A stretch of DNA of 35,495 nt from Rhodobacterales bacterium 56_14_T64. Lineage in GTDB: Bacteria; Pseudomonadota; Alphaproteobacteria; Rhodobacterales; Rhodobacteraceae. Positions 25,000-32,758 of this stretch are shown piece after piece. Under the pieces are notes generated by a model. It did not search any database and had not been told where the DNA came from. It worked only from the letters and a program-made list of their open reading frames with translations. The translations under genes were made by a program, and so were the position numbers. The first letter of the stretch is position 1. Every line of letters begins with the position of its first letter. The stretch lies in contig MAAY01000107.1 in the NCBI GenBank assembly GCA_002162795.1, positions 65,970-101,464 of the forward strand, read 5' to 3'.

Positions 25000-25371
25000 A
25001 ATGAATTATCTAACCTTGATTCGAAAAGGCATTCCAAAACCCTATGTGAAAGCTATGCGACAGCATCCGAGGCCACATGGCGCAGCAAGGCGTTTCATGA
25101 TGTGACCGAGAAGGACATTCAGGTCGCACTGCCCTATGTCAAAGACCTGCCGCAGGCAACAGAACCCTTTATGGCCAAGGTAGCTGTAACTGACAAAAAC
25201 TTCGGTCGCGTGCCCAAAGTCTATATCCGGACTTCCCTAGACAAAATGGTGTCTCCGAAGTTGCAGGAAGAAATGCTGGGCAATTGGGAAGTGGAGCAAA
25301 TCCACACTTTGCCAGCCGGGCATTTCCCCACCTTGTCACTCCCTGCAGAACTGGCCGAACTACTACTCTGA
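25000..25371 (+). pseudogene. C-terminal remnant of an alpha/beta hydrolase (EstC/salicylate-esterase-like)
   Basis: The open frame runs from just after a TAG at 24997 to a stop at 25369-25371. From about 25040 it reads like the cap and C-terminal half of small plant-type esterases: FHDVTEKDIQVAL, FGRVPKVYIRTSLDKMVSP with the acid Asp, and LPAGHFPTLSLP with the catalytic His. The N-terminal half with the nucleophile elbow is absent, and the upstream 300 bases do not encode it in any frame. GTG 25102 could start an 89-residue peptide, but it could not form the triad. It is most likely a decayed gene. Confidence 0.7.
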
Positions 25372-25380
25372 CTATCTGTT

Positions 25381-25413
25381 CACTCCTTGCGATTAGATCC
25401 CTTGCAAGGAGTG
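25381..25413. repeat. Perfect 10-bp inverted repeat downstream of the hydrolase remnant
   Basis: CACTCCTTGC (25381-25390) pairs with GCAAGGAGTG (25404-25413) around a 13-base loop. It lies between convergent reading directions (hydrolase remnant and lysR). No T-tract follows on either strand, so a terminator role is possible but not typical. Confidence 0.5.
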
Positions 25414-25434
25414 GCTCCCAAAATCTGCGTCGAG

Positions 25435-25450
25435 TAACATCATGATGTTA
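25435..25450. repeat. Perfect 16-bp palindrome covering the lysR stop codon
   Basis: TAACATCATGATGTTA reads the same on both strands and includes the TAA stop of the lysR gene (25448-25450). With no spacer it suits a dimeric protein or a recombinase better than an RNA hairpin. Its role is unknown. Confidence 0.5.
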
Positions 25451-26335
25451 GATGCGTCCGCTGAGGGCATCAGCGCGGGCGCTGATGCGTGACTTTATGA
25501 AATCGGAAAACACCCTGATCCGCTTGGTCTTGCGTGTGTCATCCAAAGTTAGAAGCCAGATCGTTCCATAGTATTCCGTCACGCTACTGGGGACACGTAC
25601 AAGAAGCGGATCCAGATCGCCAATGAAGCAGGCCAAAATCGCGGCGCCCATCCCTGCTTTTGCTGCGGCCACTTGAGATGCAAGATCATTCACGATGACC
25701 GGTGGCAATTCGGCACCGCCCCCCGCGACGGTTGCCCAGTCCGGCGCGGCACCGTCTTCTTCTTTCAGGATCCACCGAACGTTTGGCATGCCACCCGTCT
25801 CGATAGTATCGAGCAGTGCTGCTGAAATGTAGACACCACGATGAACATCCTGAAGTCGGGAACCGATCAAATGTTGTGGTAAAGTCATCTGGTCAAAGAC
25901 CAGCCGAACCGCGACATCCGCCTGTCGAAGGGTTAGATTCACGGTGTCATATGACGAGATAAGTTGCAGCTCGATCGCTGGATGTTGTTTGGCGAAATCA
26001 GCCAGGTCCGGCATCAACAGATCCGTTGCCAATGATGGGGGTATCGCAACGCGCAACGTGCCAGACAGGCTTTGGTCGCGCGCGAAAACCTGAGTCTGTA
26101 ATTGTAATGATGCACGTTCCATTGATCCGGCAAGCTCAAGAATTTCTTCGCCAGCTTGTGTCAAAGCATAGCCAGATGGCAGTTTCTCAAACAGCCGTGC
26201 ACTCAGATGAGCCTCCAATTGCGATACACGTCGCAGCACAGTTGAATGGTTCACACCCAGTGCAGAAGCCGCCGCCCTTACAGATCCTGAACGCGCAACG
26301 GCCAGAAAGAATCGAATATCGTCCCAATTGTCCAT
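25448..26335 (-). CDS. LysR family transcriptional regulator
   Basis: 295 residues. The N-terminal winged helix-turn-helix (about 4-62) reads DIRFFLAVARSGSVRAAASA and VNHSTVLRRVSQLEAHL, typical of the family. Residues about 90-290 form the two-lobed effector-binding domain. It is divergent from a glutathione S-transferase gene across 119 bases containing an inverted repeat, the classic LysR arrangement, so that gene is the likely target and the repeat the likely site. The effector is unknown. Confidence 0.9.
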   Translation of the reverse strand: MDNWDDIRFFLAVARSGSVRAAASALGVNHSTVLRRVSQLEAHLSARLFEKLPSGYALTQAGEEILELAGSMERASLQLQTQVFARDQSLSGTLRVAIPPSLATDLLMPDLADFAKQHPAIELQLISSYDTVNLTLRQADVAVRLVFDQMTLPQHLIGSRLQDVHRGVYISAALLDTIETGGMPNVRWILKEEDGAAPDWATVAGGGAELPPVIVNDLASQVAAAKAGMGAAILACFIGDLDPLLVRVPSSVTEYYGTIWLLTLDDTRKTKRIRVFSDFIKSRISARADALSGRI

Positions 26336-26370
26336 CGGTTGATATTTGCACCACCCTTCCGGAAAGATCC

Positions 26371-26387
26371 AGAATAGTTCCTGTTCT
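26371..26387. promoter_or_regulatory. Candidate LysR operator between lysR and GST
   Basis: AGAATAG (26371-26377) and CTGTTCT (26381-26387) form an interrupted inverted repeat with one mismatched pair and a 3-base spacer. It lies 36 bases from the lysR start and 68 from the GST start, suitable for activation of one gene and autorepression of the other. Confidence 0.45.
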
Positions 26388-26454
26388 CACCGGCCCCTAA
26401 CTAGAACCCATCGGTGCTGACAATTGGTTTACGCACCACTTTAGGAGCTATGCA

Positions 26455-27141
26455 ATGCTTGATCTTTACACGGATGCCACACCCAACGGGTTGAAAATCT
26501 CCATCGCACTGGAAGAAATGGGGCTCGAATACTCGAGCCATCAGGTGTTTTTGGGCGGAGAGCAGAAAACCCCGGAATTCACCGCGCTCAACCCCAATCA
26601 AAAAATCCCGGTTCTAGTGGATGATGGTCTGATTGTTACTGAATCTGGGGCCATCCTCATGCACCTTGCGGAAAAAACCGGCAAGTTCCTCCCCTCGGAT
26701 CCAAAACAACGCATCGCTACAATTGAAACCTTGATGTTTCAGATGGCCTCGGTGGGGCCAATGTTCGGGCAATATCTGGTTTTTGCCGCAGCCTGGGGCA
26801 ATAAATTTCCAGATGTCACAGACCGGTATTTCACCGAAGTCAGCCGTATCATGGGAGTGCTCAATACGCGTCTTGAAGGTCAGGATTATTTGGCAGGGGA
26901 TGAGTTTACGATCGCTGACATGGCAGTGGCGCCATGGATCCGTCTTTGTGGACTTCATCCGGCCTGTGGTGACCTGCCGCTGGTGTCCAATGCAAACCTG
27001 AATAATTGGTGGGATCGCGTTGCAGCACGTCCGGCGGTCCAGCGCGGGTTCGAAAACCCAGTTCCCTATGCGCCCGAAAAGCAGTTCAAGGGCTTTGTCG
27101 ATGCCGTTGTTGGCCTCGGAGAGCTGCACAAGGCGTCGTAG
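26455..27141 (+). CDS. Glutathione S-transferase, YfcG/Ure2p-like (Nu-class type)
   Basis: 228 residues. The N-terminal thioredoxin-like domain begins LYTDATPNGLKISIALEEM; the TPNG-KI segment marks the Nu/Ure2p-like group, whose members reduce disulfides with two bound glutathiones. The cis-Pro loop QKIPVLVD and the Glu-Ser pair in VTESGAIL bind glutathione. The helical domain contains GQDYLAGDEFTIADMAVAPW, the conserved N-capping-box region. The ATG at 26455 has AGGAG upstream. It is probably controlled by the divergent LysR regulator. The physiological substrate is unknown. Confidence 0.88.
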   Translation: MLDLYTDATPNGLKISIALEEMGLEYSSHQVFLGGEQKTPEFTALNPNQKIPVLVDDGLIVTESGAILMHLAEKTGKFLPSDPKQRIATIETLMFQMASVGPMFGQYLVFAAAWGNKFPDVTDRYFTEVSRIMGVLNTRLEGQDYLAGDEFTIADMAVAPWIRLCGLHPACGDLPLVSNANLNNWWDRVAARPAVQRGFENPVPYAPEKQFKGFVDAVVGLGELHKAS

Positions 27142-27649
27142 CGCCATAGGGAACATGCTTCCCGCGGCTGATACGTCGAACGACGGGCAGACTACAATCG
27201 CCCGGTGGCTGTCTTTCACGATCTAGCATCATGCCGTCGAAAAGAATCTGGCCGCTGGATGTTCTTTCAGCGGCCAGCGAGGTATTGCTTGAGGTGGCAG
27301 GCAAGGACACCGCCGTCATAGCCGAAGATGAGGGCGTTACTACGCGTCTGCCAAAATGCGCCGAAGCTCGCTAGTTGGATCTTTAATCGGATTCAAAATA
27401 TGAACGATCCTGGTCGCGCGACGCACAAAATCAGCCCTTGGCCAATCAAGAATTATCCGGTGTGATTGCAAATTGGAGCACAATGCGGACACGGGCCAGA
27501 CACAACAAAAAGCGGCTCAGGGCGGATTCCCACTAAGTCGTTGTTATAATTGGCTGTGGGAGGACACAACCAGCGCTGTTGAACAGAACTGAATTGCCAA
27601 CTGTAAACTCCATTGACATCAACGCGCCTATCGACTTTTAGAGATAGCT
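27142..27649 (+). other. 508-base region with no recognisable gene
   Basis: All frames here lack family resemblance. A 47-codon frame from ATG 27231 to TAG 27374 is open but has no ribosome site or homology I can name. A strong inverted repeat lies at 27248-27277. Just before the glycosyltransferase, TTGTTATAATTGG near 27540 is AT-rich and could contain a -10 element. The region separates the accessory segment from the polysaccharide locus. Confidence 0.5.
27248..27277. repeat. Perfect 10-bp hairpin downstream of GST
   Basis: CTGGCCGCTG (27248-27257) pairs with CAGCGGCCAG (27268-27277) around a 10-base loop. On the minus strand ATTCTTTT follows, which is partly T-rich; on the plus strand no T-tract follows. 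It may end the GST transcript or be left over from a mobile element. Confidence 0.5.
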
Positions 27650-28888
27650 ATGAAAATCAGTATTATTATCCCTACACGCGAACGAGCGATGTATTTGGGT
27701 GCGTCGATCCGTACAGCACTGAATATTGAAGATGACAATATTGAAGTGATCGTCGCCGACAATGCAAGTACCGACAATACCCGTGAAGTCGTCGAGGCGG
27801 AAACGGACCCACGACTAATTTACCTGCCATCAGATCGCCGAATGTCGATGCGCGAGAATTTCAATCGTTCAGTTTGTGCAAGCTCCGGAGATTATGTCCT
27901 TTTCATTGGTGATGACGATTCAGTGGTGACCAATCAATTCCGTTATCTCCGCCGGATACTGGAAGAACAAAAACCAGATGGCTTTAGTTGGTTCAAGGCC
28001 ACCTATGGTTGGCCAATACAGGATTTTGGCAATAAAACAGGCGGCCTCCGGTTTTATCGCAAAGATTCCTTTGGCGCCCCTATCTCCTACAATCCGCAAG
28101 ATGATATTGACGCACTCATGCACTGCAAGCTGGGGCTGCTGAACCCAACTCCCGCGATCTATCACGGTTGCGCATCACGCCAGTTTCTGGACCGGATAGC
28201 GCCTGCTCCTGGGGTGTTTTTCGATAGCACCATCCCTGACGTCAATTTTCAGTACCGATGTATCCATCTAGGCGGAAAATTTCTGCATGCCGATCATCCG
28301 TTCACAATCAACGGGTATGGCCCTGCTAGCACCGGTGGTGCCCATTCCGCCGTCAAGCCAGACAGCCTCAGCGCCAAGATTGGCCGCTCATTTGCAGCCG
28401 AAAATCGGGCTGATCCCTACGAAGATATCATTGATCATGCCTTGACTGTTCAGTTGGTTTTTTTCTCAACACTGGAGACTCTCCGCGAAAGAGGAGGCTT
28501 CACTGATCCGGTGCCCCAGTACACAGATTGGTATCAATATGCTCTGAATGCTACTCGGATGAAGCCGGAACATGCTGCCCAGATTGAAGAGACACTGTCC
28601 AGTTATGCCAAACGCACTGGCACTCAGGAACAACTGACGGCCGCGCGCGATCGACCGGCTCGCGCCAAACGCACCCTGTCTGAACGGTTGATACGCGCAC
28701 GGTCTCAGATTAGCAGCTTCCGGCTTTCAGCAGAGCAAGACAGCTTGAATACAGTTCTGACTGCAACCAATGTTTGTGACGCTGTGCTGGGCCAAGATTA
28801 TGGTGCTGTGCTGGACAAAACTATGTCCACTGCCGACGCTTGGCGAGCTGCCAAACGCCGGGCAAAAGAGTTTACTCGTCAGTTATGA
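27650..28888 (+). CDS. Glycosyltransferase family 2 protein
   Basis: 412 residues. Residues 1-220 are a GT-A fold: MKISIIIPTRERAMYLGASI, the nucleotide-sugar site IVADNASTDNT and the metal-binding Asp cluster FIGDDDS (85-91). Residues about 260-412 have no family I recognise; they are largely helical and basic (RPARAKRTLSERLIRARS). The enzyme probably adds a sugar to a lipid-linked glycan at the cytoplasmic face of the inner membrane (family inference). It is transcribed toward the seven-gene sugar operon, and its stop overlaps the stop of the last operon gene by 6 bases (TTATGA). Donor and acceptor cannot be read from sequence, though the neighbouring CDP-sugar is a plausible donor. Confidence 0.85.
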   Translation: MKISIIIPTRERAMYLGASIRTALNIEDDNIEVIVADNASTDNTREVVEAETDPRLIYLPSDRRMSMRENFNRSVCASSGDYVLFIGDDDSVVTNQFRYLRRILEEQKPDGFSWFKATYGWPIQDFGNKTGGLRFYRKDSFGAPISYNPQDDIDALMHCKLGLLNPTPAIYHGCASRQFLDRIAPAPGVFFDSTIPDVNFQYRCIHLGGKFLHADHPFTINGYGPASTGGAHSAVKPDSLSAKIGRSFAAENRADPYEDIIDHALTVQLVFFSTLETLRERGGFTDPVPQYTDWYQYALNATRMKPEHAAQIEETLSSYAKRTGTQEQLTAARDRPARAKRTLSERLIRARSQISSFRLSAEQDSLNTVLTATNVCDAVLGQDYGAVLDKTMSTADAWRAAKRRAKEFTRQL

Positions 28889-29653
28889 CAGACGCCGCAA
28901 AAAGCCATCATGGGCGACCGTAATCAACAGTTTGTCGGGAATGGATTTGTCGATCTCGAACTCTGGGTGGGTTTTAAGATAATCCCAAACAGCTGTCTTT
29001 GGATTGTCGCCTTTGCCCCATGACCGATTGGGATACTCATCTTCGGCCATATCCTCGATCAATGTATCAAAGACCACGCAATAGCTGTTGACCGAGGTCA
29101 TTGGCGCATAGGCCTCTAACTCGGCCCTCACATGATCATGCGTGTGATTGCTGTCCAGACAAACCAGTATGGTTTCATATTGATCAGCCACCGCCTGCAC
29201 CTGTGCGATGATTTCGGGCGCAATACTGGAGCCTTCCATCATCTGGATGCGCGACGCCATCGGATGGGCCTCGATTGCCGAGCGATTATGGGCACGGATG
29301 TCGATATCAACACCCAGTACTTTGCGTTTCGATTTTGCAGGGTCAATGGTTTCGCCGGTGCTGATTGCATCGCACATATCCATCATTGCCAGCACCGATG
29401 CGCTGAAAATCAGCGAGCCGCCGTGGGCAATCCCCATTTCAATGATCAGATCAGGACGGATGTCCCAGATCAGTTCTTGCATCGCCACAATGTCCTGCGG
29501 GTACTGAATAATCGGGCGATCCATCCAATGAAAATTATACGAATATTCGGCCCCGGCCGAAGCCCGCAACATCTCCATCGCCGAGGCTTTGAGTGCAGTG
29601 TTTTCATTCATTGCCGCCACACGAGCCGGGATATCAGATTTAAAGTTGCTCAT
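28883..29653 (-). CDS. CmcI-type SAM-dependent methyltransferase (cephalosporin hydroxylase family)
   Basis: 256 residues. The Rossmann core shows IEMGIAHGGSLIFSASVL (71-88) as the SAM-binding region, then VLGVDIDIRAHNR and LVCLDSNHTHDHV with the acidic and His residues typical of CmcI and rhamnosyl O-methyltransferases. The family name comes from antibiotic biosynthesis, but members are common in lipopolysaccharide and capsule loci, where they are thought to O-methylate sugars. It is last in the operon; its ATG lies in the preceding stop (ATGA, 29650-29653). A role in O-methylating the operon's sugar, or the glycan end, is inferred. Confidence 0.88.
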   Translation of the reverse strand: MSNFKSDIPARVAAMNENTALKASAMEMLRASAGAEYSYNFHWMDRPIIQYPQDIVAMQELIWDIRPDLIIEMGIAHGGSLIFSASVLAMMDMCDAISTGETIDPAKSKRKVLGVDIDIRAHNRSAIEAHPMASRIQMMEGSSIAPEIIAQVQAVADQYETILVCLDSNHTHDHVRAELEAYAPMTSVNSYCVVFDTLIEDMAEDEYPNRSWGKGDNPKTAVWDYLKTHPEFEIDKSIPDKLLITVAHDGFLRRLS

Positions 29654-30702
29654 GCGCCCACCTCAACATACGTAAAGACGTTATCAGACATTGCTTTGAT
29701 TTCCTTAGTGTAATTTGGATTCATCACCAGAATCCGAGTATCCTTGGGCAGAGTTGGCAACAGCTCATCCGGCGCCTGCACCTGCAATCCTGTTCCAGCC
29801 AAATACTTGGTTTGCTTGGCTGGATTAATATCAACCACAGCTGCTACGGGATGCCCCGAGCGCTGCCGCAGCATCGAATAGATCAGGCCTTTGGACGCGC
29901 CTCCCCAGACCACATCCCGGTTCGTCGCCGAGCTCGAGGACAGGCTGGCAGTGAAGTCCGCCGGGAAATCAACCGAGCTGTCTGCATCATAGGTCGGTTG
30001 GCGCAGCGTCGACAGATCACCAACGACGTATAGATACTGACCGCCAAAACAGTTTCCACTTGCCACCACCCGGCCAAATATCCTGTCGAAGTCAGACAGG
30101 CGGAAATAGTTCACATGTTCGTAGAAAATGTCGAACCAGGCGCGGTTGTCACAAATCCAGTCGAAACAGGGGACTTCGATATAGATCAACCCCTGGCCAC
30201 CGTTGGCCTCGGCCAGTTGCATCAGAAAATCGACCGGATCCTGGATATGCTCCAGCACATGGCGCAAGATCAGCCCCTTGGCGTTCATTCCTAATTCCGG
30301 GCCAAACAGAGCTTTTTCAATACGCGGATCGTCCCCTTCATATGTCGGATCAAAGCCGGTAATTTTCGCACCACGATCACTGAGGATGTCCAGAAAAGTG
30401 CCCTTGCCGCAGCCAACTTCGATCAGGCTGGCGGTCTCCATTGACTGGAAGATCAAGTCTGCAACCCAGTCCAGATGGGTGCGAAACGGGGCCGAATTAG
30501 CCTGCTCGTTTTGATAGGCCGCATCATAGACCAGAAGATCAGGATCAAAACTGGCATTGCTGACCAACCCGGTGGTCAGATCCTCAACGATAGTGATCTG
30601 CCCGCGTGGACAGGATTGCGCCTCTGCCTTGGTATCATACATGCGGTTTTGAAAGACCGGGAATTCAGATGCCTGATACAACAGCTTTGTCTCAGCACTC
30701 AT
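29650..30702 (-). CDS. SAM-dependent methyltransferase of the sugar C-methyltransferase family, no zinc module
   Basis: 350 residues. Motif I is LIEVGCGKGTFLDIL (93-107), and RHVLEHIQDP is at 147-156. FYEHVNYF (193-200) lines up with the YHEH active-site motif of the neighbouring C-methyltransferase and keeps the Glu-His pair (195-196). The C-terminal region VWGGASKG onward also resembles that protein's C-terminal domain. The N-terminal four-Cys zinc module is missing, with only one Cys (31) in the corresponding stretch. So it is a diverged paralogue within the same operon; whether it methylates carbon or oxygen is open. ATG 30702 overlaps the epimerase stop (ATGA). An upstream ATG at 30738 is less likely. 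Confidence 0.82.
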   Translation of the reverse strand: MSAETKLLYQASEFPVFQNRMYDTKAEAQSCPRGQITIVEDLTTGLVSNASFDPDLLVYDAAYQNEQANSAPFRTHLDWVADLIFQSMETASLIEVGCGKGTFLDILSDRGAKITGFDPTYEGDDPRIEKALFGPELGMNAKGLILRHVLEHIQDPVDFLMQLAEANGGQGLIYIEVPCFDWICDNRAWFDIFYEHVNYFRLSDFDRIFGRVVASGNCFGGQYLYVVGDLSTLRQPTYDADSSVDFPADFTASLSSSSATNRDVVWGGASKGLIYSMLRQRSGHPVAAVVDINPAKQTKYLAGTGLQVQAPDELLPTLPKDTRILVMNPNYTKEIKAMSDNVFTYVEVGA

Positions 30703-31541
30703 TGTTGGATCTCCTTGTCCCGCAGCCCCACCACACATGGCGGATCAGTCAAATTATCAGCCCGTGCGCCAAAATTCAACAGATCGCGACGGCCATACTC
30801 ATCGGCGATAGTTTCGGCCAGTTGCCTCACTGTAATACCCTGCCCGCTGGCAATATTGCTGGCACCTTGGCGGTCACTGAAGGCATCCGTCAACAAGAGT
30901 GCGGCTGCATCTTCTACATCCATAAAATCACGCAGCTGAGTACCGCTGGTGAGGTCGGCCACCGCCCCTGCCTGCATTTGCTGATGCAAATATGGAACCA
31001 AACGGCGGGAGTCTTCCCCCTTGCCATAAAGATAGAACAGACGCGCCCACAGGAACTCGATGTCCTGTAGCGGCAACCATTGGTTCAACGTCATATAAGT
31101 CGAGGCCTTAGCCGCTGCATAAGGTGTTACCGGATCAAGACGCGCGTCCGCGGGCAAATATCCCAGGCTCAGATCATATTCAAAACAGGTGCCAACACCT
31201 ATGATACGGCGCACGCCTGCCTGCGCGGCCCCCTGCGCCATAGCCAAGGTGCCCGAGAGACAGTCGAGATTACGCGAGGACATCAGGTATTTACCCGGTT
31301 CCGCATACCATGCCAAGTGGATCACCATGTCGATGTCAGTCAGGGCGTCCCGCCACCATTCGGAGTTTTGGGCGAACAAATCTGAGACTTCAATTATCTG
31401 ATCCGAAGTCGTCAAATCCGGCAATCTCTGGGCCGAGCCATTACGCACCACACAACGCAAATCCATGTCACGCGATTTGAGTGCCGAGACAACGGCGCGG
31501 CCAACAAAGCCAGTGCCACCGGTGACCAAAATCCGCGACAT
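30699..31541 (-). CDS. NAD-dependent epimerase/dehydratase (extended SDR), probable sugar 4-reductase or epimerase
   Basis: 280 residues. The nucleotide-binding motif GGTGFVG is at 8-14 and the catalytic pair Tyr141-xxx-Lys145 in PYAAAKAS. GVGTCFEYD (115-123) is at the catalytic Ser/Thr position. In nucleotide-sugar operons such SDRs reduce the 4-keto group or epimerise the sugar; after a C-methyltransferase the 4-keto reduction is the expected final step (inference). The start shares one base with the previous stop (TGATG at 31541), and the stop overlaps the next start (ATGA). Confidence 0.85.
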   Translation of the reverse strand: MSRILVTGGTGFVGRAVVSALKSRDMDLRCVVRNGSAQRLPDLTTSDQIIEVSDLFAQNSEWWRDALTDIDMVIHLAWYAEPGKYLMSSRNLDCLSGTLAMAQGAAQAGVRRIIGVGTCFEYDLSLGYLPADARLDPVTPYAAAKASTYMTLNQWLPLQDIEFLWARLFYLYGKGEDSRRLVPYLHQQMQAGAVADLTSGTQLRDFMDVEDAAALLLTDAFSDRQGASNIASGQGITVRQLAETIADEYGRRDLLNFGARADNLTDPPCVVGLRDKEIQQ

Positions 31542-32758
31542 CAGTTGATCTTCAAACTTGGCACTGCAGTGACAAACTTGGTGCCTTGTGCGGCCAATCC
31601 GGCATTCTGCGCCCTAATTTCCGTACCAATATTCCACGGAAAGATCACCAGATAGTCGGGGCGGTTTTGCTCCAACGCCCCAGGTTCGCGGATTGGAATG
31701 TGGCTGCCGGGAAGCAGTTTATCAATCTTTGATGGTGCTGCGTCACAAACAAACGGCAAGAGATCCGGTTTCACCCCAGCGAAATTCAGCAGTGTATTGC
31801 CTTTGGCAGCCGCACCATATGCAGCAACAGATTTACCCTCGGACCGGACCTGCAACAAAAACTGCAGGAAATCATTTTTGACAACCTCTGCCTGTGCCTG
31901 AAACGCGATGTAATAGGCGTCATTGCCCATACCCCGCTCGGCCTCGGTGCTCCGAAGATTTGCAACCGAGGGTTGCTCGGCATGATCTGCGGCGCGGTGG
32001 CATGCATAAATGCGCAAAGATCCACCATGAGTGGGCAGTTCTTCGACGTCGAACACTCGAAGGCCCGCAGCCTGCATGATTGCCTCGACTGATAGCAAAG
32101 ACAGATACGAGAAATGCTCGTGATAAACCGTGTCGAACTGGTTGAACTCAACCAACCGCATCAGATGCGGGAATTCCAACGTTATCACACCCTGCGGCTT
32201 GAGAGCATTCTTCAAACCAACAGTAAAATCGTTAATATCAGGAACATGGGCATAGACGTTATTGCCGAGGATCAGGTCCGCTTTGGCAATGTCATTCGCC
32301 ATTTCGGCGCCAAAGAATTCTTGCTTAACCGGCACGCCGATTGCTCTCGCTGCCTGGGCTGTGCTTTGTGTGGGTTCGACTCCAAGGCAGGATATGCCCG
32401 CGGAAACAAAGTTCTTCAGAAGGTAGCCGTCGTTGGAAGCGACTTCGATCACGTGACTGTTGCTGGTTAGATTAAGGCGATCAGTGATCATCTCAACATA
32501 GCTGGCCGCGTGCTCCAACCAGCTTCGCGAGGTGGACGAGAAATAGGCGTAGTCCGGGGAAAACAAAGCATCCGCAGCGGCAAAATCCTCGGTCTGGACC
32601 AAGCGGCAATTGGAACAAACCTTAAGGCGCAATGGATAGCTAACCTCAGGGCGCATCAGATCATCCGGCGACAGATAGGCGTTGGACGGCGGAGCATGAC
32701 CCAGATCCAGAAAATCCAATGTCAAAGGCGTTTGGCAATGGCGGCAAGTAGGTGTCAT
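31541..32758 (-). CDS. Nucleotide-sugar C-methyltransferase, TylCIII/TcaB9/NovU type
   Basis: 405 residues in the full three-part architecture. The N-terminal zinc module has CRHC (5-8) and CSNC (48-51). The SAM-binding core has VIEVASNDGYLL (103-114) and NNVYAHVPDIND (166-177). The active-site run YHEH is at 212-215, matching the Tyr, Glu and His residues used by the D-tetronitrose enzyme TcaB9. The C-terminal domain contains AYGAAAKGNTLLNF. Characterised members add a methyl group to C3 of an NDP-4-keto-6-deoxysugar. The substrate here is expected to be CDP-linked because rfbF and rfbG are in the same operon. It starts in the epimerase-like gene's stop (ATGA, 32755-32758). Confidence 0.9.
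   Translation of the reverse strand: MTPTCRHCQTPLTLDFLDLGHAPPSNAYLSPDDLMRPEVSYPLRLKVCSNCRLVQTEDFAAADALFSPDYAYFSSTSRSWLEHAASYVEMITDRLNLTSNSHVIEVASNDGYLLKNFVSAGISCLGVEPTQSTAQAARAIGVPVKQEFFGAEMANDIAKADLILGNNVYAHVPDINDFTVGLKNALKPQGVITLEFPHLMRLVEFNQFDTVYHEHFSYLSLLSVEAIMQAAGLRVFDVEELPTHGGSLRIYACHRAADHAEQPSVANLRSTEAERGMGNDAYYIAFQAQAEVVKNDFLQFLLQVRSEGKSVAAYGAAAKGNTLLNFAGVKPDLLPFVCDAAPSKIDKLLPGSHIPIREPGALEQNRPDYLVIFPWNIGTEIRAQNAGLAAQGTKFVTAVPSLKIN

Noticed and set aside
27231-27374. 47-codon open frame after the GST gene
   Set aside because: It has no ribosome site and no recognisable homology, and it contains a strong hairpin; it is too short to call without further support.
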